Origin: CAZNYN01 sp964577295
GTDB lineage: Bacteria; Synergistota; Synergistia; Synergistales; Synergistaceae
Direction of reading: 5' to 3'
NCBI GenBank assembly: GCA_964577295.1
Contig: CAZNYN010000018.1
Location: forward strand, 1-35,733
DNA length: 35,733 nucleotides
Shown: piece by piece, positions 16,095 to 23,586 of the stretch
Numbering within the stretch: the stretch's first letter is position 1
Layout of the letters: each line of letters starts with the position of its first letter
The notes under the pieces: model-generated
Database searches by the model: none
What the model saw: only the letters and a program-made list of their open reading frames with translations
What the model was told of the DNA's origin: nothing
Made by a program: the position numbers and the translations under genes

Positions 16095-17227
16095 ATCGCT
16101 GCTTCCTTTAAAACTTCCGCCAGTTTTCCCGCTCCGATTCTCATATCTTCCTCAGATGCGGCAAAAGAAGGCAGGAAGCGCAGCACTCTAGGCCCTGCGG
16201 CGAGAGAGAGAAGCCCCTTCTCCTGCAGCAGCTTTACGGCATCCAGAGAGGGAATGTCAAGCTCTATTCCGTTAAGCAGTCCCAGTCCGCGCACTGCCTT
16301 AATGTGAGGGCTTTCTATCTTCGCTATTTCAGAACGCAGGAAAGCTCCGAGCTCAGAGGCTTTAGAAGAGAGATTTTCTTCCTTGACCATTTTTACTGCT
16401 GCGAGAGCGACGGAGCAGACAAGCTCGTTGCCTCCGTAGGTGGAGCCGTGGCTGTGGGGCGGAAAATCTCCGAGCTCTTCCTTCCATATCACAGCTCCCG
16501 CCGGAAGTCCTCCGGCAAGCCCCTTTGCCACGCATGTGATATCGGGGCTGAGTCCCGCAAGAGGGGCGGCGAGAGGAGCTCCGCACCTTCCGAGCCCAGT
16601 CTGAACCTCGTCCGCAATCAAAATAGCTCCGTTTGCTCGGCAGGCTTCGGATATTGCGCGTCCGACTTCCGGCTCGATGGGGAATACTCCCCCCTCTCCC
16701 TGCACAGGCTCGACAAATACGGCAAAAGTATCTTTGTCTATATGCTCTGCCAGAGCTTCCGGGTTAAAGTGTTCGGCGTGAGGAATGAGAGAAGCAAAGG
16801 GAGTTCTGTATTTGGGGTTGAATGTTACAGAGAGAGCACCGCAGCTTCTTCCGTGAAATCCTCTGCGGCATGCGAGAATTCTCTTCCTGCCGGGGCGCAG
16901 GACGGCCGCGAGCTTCAACGCCGCTTCTATAGCCTCCGTGCCGCTGTTTGCGAAGAATACATGCCCTCCTCCGATAAGAGAGGCCAGTTCATCCGCAAGC
17001 TCCTCTCTCACGGAGGACTCAAAGCCAGCTCCGCAGCTCCAAAGATGCGATGATGCCTCCGTCAGAGCTCTCGTCAGAGTCTCGTTCGCATGTCCGAAGA
17101 GAGCCGCTCCGTGTCCGTTGAAGAAGTCGAGATACTCATTGCCGTTGCTGTCAAACACACGGCTGCCGCAGCCTCTCGCCAGGCTTATGCCGCGCCCGCC
17201 GTAGAGCGAGCTTAGCGAGCGAGACAT
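16091..17227 (-). CDS. lysJ: [LysW]-aminoadipate/[LysW]-glutamate semialdehyde aminotransferase
   Basis: A 378-residue class III PLP aminotransferase close to ArgD/LysJ. Motifs are FFANSGTEAIEAALK, GFHGRSCGALSVTFNPKYR, VEPVQGEGGV, LIADEVQTGLGRCG and the PLP lysine in TCVAKGLAGG. It converts the carrier-bound semialdehyde to the carrier-bound amine. ArgD proper cannot be told apart by sequence alone, but the surrounding lysW-X-Y-Z-K set decides the assignment. It overlaps lysZ by 16 bp and lysK by 4 bp. Confidence 0.9.
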   Translation of the reverse strand: MSRSLSSLYGGRGISLARGCGSRVFDSNGNEYLDFFNGHGAALFGHANETLTRALTEASSHLWSCGAGFESSVREELADELASLIGGGHVFFANSGTEAIEAALKLAAVLRPGRKRILACRRGFHGRSCGALSVTFNPKYRTPFASLIPHAEHFNPEALAEHIDKDTFAVFVEPVQGEGGVFPIEPEVGRAISEACRANGAILIADEVQTGLGRCGAPLAAPLAGLSPDITCVAKGLAGGLPAGAVIWKEELGDFPPHSHGSTYGGNELVCSVALAAVKMVKEENLSSKASELGAFLRSEIAKIESPHIKAVRGLGLLNGIELDIPSLDAVKLLQEKGLLSLAAGPRVLRFLPSFAASEEDMRIGAGKLAEVLKEAAI

Positions 17228-18021
17228 GTGCCGTTACCGGAAAGAGCGTTTGCAATGGGGTCTTCCGCTCTTCCGTCTGCCAGATAAACCTTGGAAACTC
17301 CGAGTTCAAGCCCTTCGCGGCATGCGACGAGCTTGCGCTTCATATTTCCCTTGGCGTAATGTTCGAGAATATCCCACTCTCCCATGCGCCCCTCTCTTAT
17401 GAGAGATGACGGTTCGTCTATATTTTTCATAAGTCCCGGTACATTGGACAAAATTATCATAACATCGGCTTTCACAGCTCCCGCGGCTCTTGCGGCAAGG
17501 CGGTCTCCGTCAATGTTCAAAGAGAGATTCGATTCGAGGTCGAGAGCAAGGGGGGGCAGAATGGGAATCTCTCCTTTCTCGACAATCTCCATAATTTTTG
17601 TTCCGTCCGCATCGGTGACAGTCCCGCTGTAATTGCCGCGCAGAATCTTTGTCCGTCCGTTTACGCACTCGCGTATGATATCCTTGCGGCTTGCAAATAC
17701 GTGGCGCGTCAGAGCAGGGTCAGCCTGTACTGCTTCCGCGCCGAAAGATGCAAGAGATTCCTTTATCGCTTTTCCGTAAGACATTGCCGCCTCTTCAAAA
17801 AGCGCGCGCTCCCTCTCTCCGACAAAGCGGCTTCTGTAGCCGGTGGGGCTTGTCACCATCCGTACTTCGACTCCGCGTTCCGCGCAGAGAGCGTCCATTA
17901 TGCCGCTCGCTCCGTGAACCAAAATCCACCTCTCGCCCGATGAAACACGCGAGGCCAGCTCTCTCATTAGCGGCTCTATCCTGTTGCCCGCAGCCCCTCC
18001 TATTTTCACTACACCTATCAT
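17212..18021 (-). CDS. lysZ: [LysW]-aminoadipate/[LysW]-glutamate kinase
   Basis: A 269-residue amino-acid kinase fold protein (ArgB/LysZ). The N-terminal VVKIGGAAGNRIEPLM is the phosphate-binding loop; LVHGASG and MIILSNVPGLMKNID are further family motifs. It phosphorylates the side-chain carboxylate of the residue attached to LysW. Length matches LysZ. It lies 28 bp downstream of lysY and overlaps lysJ by 16 bp. An NAGK (ArgB) identity is the alternative, made unlikely by the complete lysW cluster. Confidence 0.9.
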   Translation of the reverse strand: MIGVVKIGGAAGNRIEPLMRELASRVSSGERWILVHGASGIMDALCAERGVEVRMVTSPTGYRSRFVGERERALFEEAAMSYGKAIKESLASFGAEAVQADPALTRHVFASRKDIIRECVNGRTKILRGNYSGTVTDADGTKIMEIVEKGEIPILPPLALDLESNLSLNIDGDRLAARAAGAVKADVMIILSNVPGLMKNIDEPSSLIREGRMGEWDILEHYAKGNMKRKLVACREGLELGVSKVYLADGRAEDPIANALSGNGTCLAR

Positions 18022-18049
18022 ATTTATCTCTCCCTCTGCAATCCCGTTC

Positions 18050-19099
18050 TTATGCAGGATAAATCGGCATCATATCAAGTCCGGATCTTTCGTCCGCTCC
18101 GCACATAATGTTCGCGCACTGAACGGCAGAACCGGCCGCACCCTTCATCAGATTGTCTATCGCTGATGCCGCCATAACTCTGCGTCCGTCCTCCGCAAGG
18201 GCGAAGCCTGTAAGCACCCTGTTGCTTCCTATGACGAACCTCGGATCCGGAATGCGGAAGTGGGCGGGACGCGCTGGCGTGAAGGATATAAAAGGCTCAT
18301 TTGCCCATGAGGCTCTGTAGAGCTTCCAAATCTCCGCCTCCTTGACGGCTCTGTTCAGTCTGAGGTGAGCGATGCACTGAATGCCCCTCACAAGCTCGAC
18401 TGCCGTAATGCCCATGGAGAGATTCTCCTCGGGAAGGGCGAGCTCCTGAATCAGCTCCGACATGTGCCTGTGAACGAAGGGAGATACCACTCGGAGAGTT
18501 CTGCTGCGAAGAGAGTGCATGCTGCCCTCGTCTCCCGCTGCCCCTCCCTCGGAGGAACCTACACGGCATTCGATGCGCGCATCTTCGATGAGCCCCGCGC
18601 GCGCGAAAGGCAGAAGGGCTGTTATTGCCGACGTAGCATTGCAGCCTACTCCCGATACAAGCCTTGCCGACGCTATTTCCTCTCTGTGAAGCTCCGGAAG
18701 ACCGTAAACTGCTTCGCCGAGCAGCTCCGCGCATGGATGTTCCACTCCGTACCATCTCTTGTAATTATCGGCATCGCGAAGTCTGAAATCGGCGGAAAGG
18801 TCTACAACCTTATGCCCCGCTTCAAGGCGGCGCTTGGCCTCCTCAGCGGAAGCCCTGTGGGGAAGGGCGAGAAAGCTCAAATCTGCGCAGACATTTGCTC
18901 CGTCCTCGGGCGAGATAAAATTCATATCGCCGTATACGTGGCGCAGATGGGGATGAACTGCTCCTACAGGTGTGCCTGCTCTGCTTCTGGAAATACATCC
19001 TGCGACCTTCATAAAGGGATGCCTTGCCAGTATCCGCAGAAGCTCGCCTCCCGCAAAGCCCGTCGCTCCCCATATAGTTACATTTATCTGATTTGTCAT
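18050..19099 (-). CDS. lysY: [LysW]-aminoadipate/[LysW]-glutamate 5/6-phosphate reductase
   Basis: A 349-residue ArgC/LysY-type semialdehyde dehydrogenase. WGATGFAGGELLRIL (about residues 10-24) is the NADP-binding loop and VSGVGCNATSAI carries the catalytic Cys. It reduces the carrier-bound acyl phosphate to the semialdehyde. AAGGAG lies 8 bp before ATG 19099. Unlike the other tight junctions in this operon, 198 bp separate it from lysX, and that gap holds a Lys/Arg-rich leader ORF and a terminator, so lysY-Z-J-K appears to be controlled by attenuation. Confidence 0.92.
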   Translation of the reverse strand: MTNQINVTIWGATGFAGGELLRILARHPFMKVAGCISRSRAGTPVGAVHPHLRHVYGDMNFISPEDGANVCADLSFLALPHRASAEEAKRRLEAGHKVVDLSADFRLRDADNYKRWYGVEHPCAELLGEAVYGLPELHREEIASARLVSGVGCNATSAITALLPFARAGLIEDARIECRVGSSEGGAAGDEGSMHSLRSRTLRVVSPFVHRHMSELIQELALPEENLSMGITAVELVRGIQCIAHLRLNRAVKEAEIWKLYRASWANEPFISFTPARPAHFRIPDPRFVIGSNRVLTGFALAEDGRRVMAASAIDNLMKGAAGSAVQCANIMCGADERSGLDMMPIYPA

Positions 19100-19126
19100 A
19101 AAAAATTCTCCTTTTTATCTTTTCGC

Positions 19127-19158
19127 AAAAAAAAGCCCGCTTGCAATAAGCAGCGGGC
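19127..19158 (-). terminator. Intrinsic terminator (attenuator) ahead of lysY
   Basis: Read on the - strand, GCCCGCT (19158-19152) pairs with AGCGGGC (19141-19135), 7 bp, followed directly by eight U residues (19134-19127). It sits inside the operon, 28 bp before the lysY start, where a constitutive terminator would make no sense. An upstream segment (19242-19234) can pair with its 5' arm. Confidence 0.85.
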
Positions 19159-19185
19159 GTGTATTCGGTTCTGTCCGATTCTGCA

Positions 19186-19296
19186 TTACAAGACAGCCAA
19201 AAATCCACGACCCGTTAGGCAACCGCATTTTATCCCGCGCTTGCACTTTATTGACTTACGTTTGGAATTTTCGCTTTTAACCGTATAGCTGATCAT
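19186..19296 (-). CDS. Putative Lys/Arg-rich leader peptide of the lysYZJK attenuator (36 aa)
   Basis: ATG 19296 lies one base after the lysX stop, with AAGAGG 7 bp upstream inside lysX. The 36 codons include six Lys and three Arg, clustered as KRKSIKCKRGIK (residues 12-23). It stops at 19186, 27 bases before the terminator hairpin. The AAG CGC GGG codons (19242-19234) are complementary to the terminator 5' arm (9 bp with one bulge), so ribosome position can decide between antiterminator and terminator. This follows the layout of classical amino-acid attenuators (trpL, hisL, ilvL). No homologue is known to me; the assignment is inference from codon content and RNA pairing. Confidence 0.65.
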   Translation of the reverse strand: MISYTVKSENSKRKSIKCKRGIKCGCLTGRGFLAVL

Positions 19297-19297
19297 A

Positions 19298-20128
19298 TTA
19301 AGGCCTCTTGCTCCATGATGCACGCACAACTGCGGCAGGAATATCGATTCCCGTCGGCTCGATAGAATTGCGGAACTCTCCGCCGTCATTGACCTCATTG
19401 ACAAGCCACCTGTCGTTTGACTTGAAAAGGTCTACGGCAAGGAACTCTCCTCCTATTGCTGAGTGAACGGATGTAAGAACAGATGAAATTTCATCGTCGA
19501 GGGGGAGATTAGCGGCAAGTCCGCCTCGCGCGGTGTTTGTAATCCAATGGCTGCTTTCGCGTCTTATGGCGCAGATAGGCTCTCCGTCAACAACGAAGGC
19601 GCGCACGTCAAAGCTCCCCTTCTCGACAAATTCCTGGATATAAAAAGTATTGTGCATAGCTCCGAGCATAGACTTATGCTCAAATATAGCCTCTGCCGAC
19701 TCCCTGTCGTTTATCTTCGCAAGCAGACGTCCCCAGCTTCCGCTGATAGGCTTGCACACGACTGGATAGCCCAAATCCTCCGAAGCCTCAAGAGCCGCTT
19801 CTTCCGTGAAGGCTGTTCTGTAATTCGGCTGAGCTATGCCCGCTCTTTCGAGAACGAGGGTGGTTGTGAGCTTATTTCCGCATACTGCCATTACGGAGGA
19901 AGGATTTACAACCCTTATCCCCTGAGACTCAAGTATCTGAGCCACAGCCTCATTCTGATTGTGAGAGACGCAGCGTGAGAGCACAACGTCCTCCTGCGAG
20001 CAGAAGGGTGTCTCTCCATACCACACATCGCTCACATTCATGAGCTCGCATGGAATGTTCTCTCTCTTGGCCGCTTCAAGAAGCAGCTTCTCTTCCGTCC
20101 GCAGACGGGTAAAAAGAATCCTGAGCAT
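19298..20128 (-). CDS. lysX: LysW-dependent aminoadipate/glutamate ligase (ATP-grasp, LysX/ArgX)
   Basis: A 276-residue RimK-like ATP-grasp enzyme closely resembling Thermus LysX: MLRILFTR start, VVNPSSVMAVCGNKL, PVVCKPISGSWGRLLAKI, YIQEFVEKGSFD, HWITNTARGG and VNEVNDGGEFRNS. It ligates the alpha-amino group of aminoadipate or glutamate to the C-terminal Glu of LysW. ATG 20128 is chosen because it matches the family N-terminus; an in-frame TTG at 20134 is closer to the GGGGAG site and remains possible. The stretch after VNEVN, near the substrate-specificity region, is DGGEF here, where I recall HTMEF in Thermus LysX. Confidence 0.92.
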   Translation of the reverse strand: MLRILFTRLRTEEKLLLEAAKRENIPCELMNVSDVWYGETPFCSQEDVVLSRCVSHNQNEAVAQILESQGIRVVNPSSVMAVCGNKLTTTLVLERAGIAQPNYRTAFTEEAALEASEDLGYPVVCKPISGSWGRLLAKINDRESAEAIFEHKSMLGAMHNTFYIQEFVEKGSFDVRAFVVDGEPICAIRRESSHWITNTARGGLAANLPLDDEISSVLTSVHSAIGGEFLAVDLFKSNDRWLVNEVNDGGEFRNSIEPTGIDIPAAVVRASWSKRP

Positions 20129-20136
20129 AGGCAAGA

Positions 20137-20304
20137 CTACTCCCCCCAGTCCTCCTGAACCTGAGGAGCTTCTTCAACCGTAACGGGACTAAGGCTGATA
20201 ACTTCAAGTTCAGTTCCGCAATCGCCGCAAATAAGAAGTTCGCCTTCGCAGCACCCTTCGGGAAGATTGAGAGATGCGTCGCATACTGTGCATGTTGCTG
20301 TCAT
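20137..20304 (-). CDS. lysW: Amino-group carrier protein LysW
   Basis: A 55-residue acidic protein with two zinc-binding Cys pairs (CTVC near residue 5 and CGDC near 30) and the diagnostic C-terminal EDWGE, whose terminal Glu carries the growing amino acid. It is a protein scaffold that protects the alpha-amino group and presents intermediates to LysX, Z, Y, J and K. ATG 20304 has GGAGG 8 bp upstream; the longer frame from 20319 includes that ribosome site and is rejected. It is first in the operon, eight bp before lysX. Confidence 0.95.
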   Translation of the reverse strand: MTATCTVCDASLNLPEGCCEGELLICGDCGTELEVISLSPVTVEEAPQVQEDWGE

Positions 20305-20732
20305 AATAAAAACCTCCATATGTTTTATTTTTAAAATAAACTTAACTACATTATAACTATTAAATAGTCTGACAAATATCCTGTGTTGTTGCGTCTAACA
20401 TTGCAATTTCAATTCTTAGGTTCATAAATTGCCGTTTATTGAACTATTTTCTGAGATGAATGGTTTAAAAGTTCAATATCATGTTGAGGCATGATACTCT
20501 TTATTTTGAATCTGTCAAGCTCTAAGAGAAAAGATTGTATTGTCTGATAACTTGTACCGCAAAAACATAGTCAGAAGCGCAGAGAATGTATAAAAGTTTA
20601 CCTGCTCCCCCGGTCTTGAAATATTCGGCGAAAGACAGAGATGATGCGTAATTTGTTTTATTATCCTCTATTGAATGTAAATCGGTTCTGAGTTATTGTA
20701 TAAAGATAAAGAGAGCGGAGGTGCTTTGCAAA
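20305..20732. promoter_or_regulatory. Divergent intergenic region between lysW and sdaAB
   Basis: No gene is seen in these 428 bp. For lysW (- strand) there is a TATAAT at 20355-20350. Immediately upstream lies the 13-bp palindrome ACTATTAAATAGT (20356-20368), which would sit between the -35 and -10 boxes and is a possible operator. A second inverted repeat, TATCATG-6-CATGATA (20477-20496), lies near the middle. For sdaAB only a weak TTGAAT (20671) and TATAAA (20699) can be proposed, with poor spacing. No riboswitch or T-box was recognised. Confidence 0.45.
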
Positions 20733-21398
20733 ATGCCTATATGGAACATCATAGGGCCTGTAATGATAGGACCTTCTTCAAGCCACACGGCGGGAGCGGT
20801 GAGGCTCGGACGCATGATTCGCATGTGCTGGGGCGGGGAGATAAAAAAGGCCGATATATATATGAGAGGAAGCTTTGCAACGACAGGCGAAGGGCACGGT
20901 ACGGACAGAGCTCTCTTGGCGGGGCTTATGGGCTGTGCGCCCGACGACCCCAATGTCAGAGACGGACGCGAGCTTGCCGCGGCATCGGGAATGGAATTTA
21001 ATTTTTATACCGAGGATGTGGAAGGAGCTCACCCAAATTCCGCAAGAATTGTAATATCTGACGGAGAGGGAAGAAGCATGGATGCAGTCGGAGCGTCAAT
21101 AGGAGGGGGAGCTGTCGTCCTCCAGGAGCTTGACGGCTTTCAAATGGAACTCAGCGGCGTCCTTCCGGCAATAATCATAATGAACAGAGATGTTCAGGGA
21201 GTCGTCTGCGCAGTCACGACATACCTGTCGTTTCACAATATAAATATAGCTACGATGAAACTTCACCGCGACGCAAGGGGAGGACTTGCCACAATGGTGC
21301 TTGAACTTGACAGTGCCGAAGAGTCGGTCTCTCCCGAACAGATACAGTCTGTGCATCCCGGTATAGTCAGAGTAATAGCTGTTCCGGGGGTGGCATAA
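20733..21398 (+). CDS. sdaAB: L-serine dehydratase, iron-sulfur type, beta subunit
   Basis: A 221-residue SdaAB subunit. The N-terminal half is the serine dehydratase beta domain with IIGPVMIGPSSSHTAGAVRL and GSFATTGEGHGTDRALLAG; the C-terminal 75 residues form an ACT domain (VVCAVTTYLSFHNINIATMK). With SdaAA it deaminates serine to pyruvate and ammonia. ATG 20733 follows GGAGG with good spacing; GTG 20721 overlaps that site and was rejected. It abuts sdaAA with no gap. The pyruvate produced would feed PFOR. Confidence 0.95.
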   Translation: MPIWNIIGPVMIGPSSSHTAGAVRLGRMIRMCWGGEIKKADIYMRGSFATTGEGHGTDRALLAGLMGCAPDDPNVRDGRELAAASGMEFNFYTEDVEGAHPNSARIVISDGEGRSMDAVGASIGGGAVVLQELDGFQMELSGVLPAIIIMNRDVQGVVCAVTTYLSFHNINIATMKLHRDARGGLATMVLELDSAEESVSPEQIQSVHPGIVRVIAVPGVA

Positions 21399-22268
21399 AT
21401 GAGATCGTTAAAAGAGATAGAAAGCTATGCGGAAGAAAAAGGGCTGGTTCTGCACGATGCCATATTGATGATAGATTCCGAGAGCAGCGGAGCGGAGCCT
21501 TTCGCAATAAGAGAAATCATAAAGTCCCGCCTTGCCGACATGGAACGCTCCGTTCGCGAAGCGACGGAAAACAAAGCGCGCTGCAAACTCGTGCCGCCAT
21601 CAGGCCCGTTGCTCAGAAATTACAACGCGGACAACTCTCTCTGCGGCGACTTTATATTGAGCGCGTCCGCCATAGCAATGGATGTGGCCGCATACAACGC
21701 CACAATGGGACGAATAGTAGCGGCTCCCACAGCGGGAAGCTGCGGCATTCTGCCGGGACTGCTTTTTACGTGGAAAAAATTTAAAGGCGGAGAAGACGCT
21801 GACGAAAAACTGACAGACGCCTTGATTGTAGCGGGAGCGATAGGAGAGGTCATAGCGTCAAGAGCGACTCTTGCCGGAGCGGAAGGCGGATGCCAGGCCG
21901 AGTGCGGAGCTGCCGCCGCAATGGGAGGCGGAGCCTTGGTCTACCTTGAAGGCGGAGAGCCGGAAGCAGTTTACAGCGCTGTGGCTCTCACATTAAAATC
22001 AGTCCTCGGACTGGTCTGCGACCCTGTAGGAGGGCTTGTGGAAGCTCCCTGCATCAAGCGCAACGGCACACTTGCCGCCATAGGAGCTCTCTCTGCCGAC
22101 ATGGCTTTGGCTGGAATAAAATCCATAATCCCCGCGGACGAAGTAATAGACGCAATGGGAAGAGTGGGCAAATCCATCCCCCCCTCACTGCGCGAAACCT
22201 CACTCGGAGGGCTGGCTGTAACTCCCACGGCAAGGGAACTCGTCAGAAAAATGGTGAAGGCAGAATAA
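21399..22268 (+). CDS. sdaAA: L-serine dehydratase, iron-sulfur type, alpha subunit
   Basis: A 289-residue SdaAA subunit with the conserved Cys residues that hold the [4Fe-4S] cluster, seen in TAGSCGILPG, GGCQAECGAAAAMG and GLVCDPVGGLVEAPCIKRN. The cluster iron acts as the Lewis acid in the PLP-independent dehydration of serine. ATG 21399 directly follows the sdaAB stop, with GGGGG upstream in sdaAB, so the two subunits are made together. Full length for the family. The O2-sensitive cluster fits an anaerobe. Confidence 0.95.
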   Translation: MRSLKEIESYAEEKGLVLHDAILMIDSESSGAEPFAIREIIKSRLADMERSVREATENKARCKLVPPSGPLLRNYNADNSLCGDFILSASAIAMDVAAYNATMGRIVAAPTAGSCGILPGLLFTWKKFKGGEDADEKLTDALIVAGAIGEVIASRATLAGAEGGCQAECGAAAAMGGGALVYLEGGEPEAVYSAVALTLKSVLGLVCDPVGGLVEAPCIKRNGTLAAIGALSADMALAGIKSIIPADEVIDAMGRVGKSIPPSLRETSLGGLAVTPTARELVRKMVKAE

Positions 22269-22280
22269 TAAAAGCCATAA

Positions 22281-22305
22281 GCAGGTAAACGAGTCTTTTA
22301 CCTGC
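22281..22305 (+). terminator. Hairpin after sdaAA
   Basis: GCAGGTAAA (22281-22289) pairs perfectly with TTTACCTGC (22297-22305) around a 7-nt loop. There is no U-tract, so confidence as a terminator is moderate. Confidence 0.5.
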
Positions 22306-22410
22306 GGCAAATGCGGTACATAGGGATGCGGGTTCGCCGTCGGCATTCTTTTTGTGATAATATATGATACATGCTTACTTTAGATTATTTTTATTGGGGG
22401 AATGTTTGTC

Positions 22411-23412
22411 ATGAAGTCGTCACAGAAATTGGCAAGCTTTTTAGCGGCGGCGCTCTTTGGCGTGCTTTGTTTCTTTATGTGCGAGAGCCCGACAGAGGCG
22501 GCTATTTCCGGACGCTATATGATTCGTCAGGCACAGAGCAAGTTGGTGATGACGGGAGGTTGGCTGCCCACTAAAAAGTACGGTGACGGAAGCCCGGTCA
22601 TCATCTTTCAGAACGAAAACGGGCAAAACAAACGTTACTGGCGCATTGAGCCGCTTAAAGGCGGAGAGTACCGCGTCATGTGGCAGAATACAAATCTTGC
22701 CCTTGACCTTGCGCGCGGCGAGAGACGAAACGGAGTCCCGATTATTTTATGGAGGTGGAACGGCGGCGCGAACCAGAGATGGCGTATTGTGAAGGGGCCG
22801 TACGGAGCAGTCTTTATCAATGTTGCGACAGGGCTCGCCATAGACCTTTCCGCCGACGATCGCAGCCCGCGAAACCGCTACCAGGGTTACAGCCCAAACA
22901 ACACGCGCGCTCAGGGCTTCTCTCTCATAAAGATCGTCGGATCATCCTACAAGCAGCCTCAGCAATATCCCTCTAACAGTTACGAGGATTATACCGAAGT
23001 CGGCTCTTCCGCGGCATCATCGCAGGATGGCAGACGTCTCGTATTCAGCAAAGTTCGCGTAAAGCTGACTCTTCCGCAAAGCTGGAGATATGTCGAGACA
23101 CCGGCAACCGCGGATTCATCTGCGACGCTTGAACTTTACGGCCCGGGTGACTCTTCCGCCATCACAATAACCACAGACTTCAACACAGACGAACGGGCAG
23201 AGAGCGTGGCGCGTCAGTTATCGCAAGAGTTTAAAGGCACAACTCCCAAAAAGACGGACAAGTCCACATGGGTATTTGAGATGATAGCCGACGGTATTAA
23301 GAGTATGGTAATAGTGACCGAGGACAGAGCCAACAGAAGCATCATGGTTCTCTCCGTCACAAATGACAACGATGATGTAGATAAAATTATCAATTCCATG
23401 GACAGCTATTAA
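22411..23412 (+). CDS. Secreted protein with ricin-type beta-trefoil lectin domain
   Basis: A 333-residue exported protein from ATG 22411; the ATG at 22402 sits directly on the GGGGG ribosome site and was rejected. Residues 1-31 form a signal peptide ending PTEAA. About residues 34-165 look like a RICIN domain: SGRYMIRQAQSKLVMTGG, YWRIEPLKGGEYRV and ILWRWNGGANQRWRIV, with repeated QxW-like elements (QNKRYW, ANQRWRI). A Gln/Ser/Pro-rich linker follows. The C-terminal 130 residues (RVKLTLPQSWRYVETPATAD onward) resemble PsbP/DcrB-type lipoprotein domains, a weaker match. Probably binds carbohydrate at the cell surface; function unknown. Confidence 0.75.
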   Translation: MKSSQKLASFLAAALFGVLCFFMCESPTEAAISGRYMIRQAQSKLVMTGGWLPTKKYGDGSPVIIFQNENGQNKRYWRIEPLKGGEYRVMWQNTNLALDLARGERRNGVPIILWRWNGGANQRWRIVKGPYGAVFINVATGLAIDLSADDRSPRNRYQGYSPNNTRAQGFSLIKIVGSSYKQPQQYPSNSYEDYTEVGSSAASSQDGRRLVFSKVRVKLTLPQSWRYVETPATADSSATLELYGPGDSSAITITTDFNTDERAESVARQLSQEFKGTTPKKTDKSTWVFEMIADGIKSMVIVTEDRANRSIMVLSVTNDNDDVDKIINSMDSY

Positions 23413-23434
23413 GTCAAATATTTCCTGCTGCGAC

Positions 23435-23469
23435 AACGCCCCCGAGAGAATGTCTCTTCGGGGGCGTTT
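23435..23469 (+). terminator. Intrinsic terminator after the ricin-domain gene
   Basis: AACGCCCCCGA (from 23435) pairs with TCGGGGGCGTT (to 23468), extended inward by GAGA/TCTC around an ATG loop. This is one of the strongest hairpins in the window, though the downstream T-run is short. Confidence 0.8.
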
Positions 23470-23586
23470 CACGTGGATGCTCTCCGCTCGGCTGTCTGCC
23501 GCAGTCTCGTTGCTGACAGTTCATCAAATAAACAAAAGTGATAAAATATAATAAAGTCTATAAGAGAATATTATGGAGAATACATT

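Noticed and set aside
18365..19288. 307-codon + strand frame opposite lysY and the attenuator
   Set aside because: No family resemblance, no ribosome site, and it crosses lysY, the terminator and the leader ORF; a shadow of lysY codon bias.
19127..19300. T-box or lysine riboswitch ahead of lysY
   Set aside because: No GGTGGTACC-type T-box sequence and no L-box core; the Lys/Arg-rich ORF plus terminator explains the region better.
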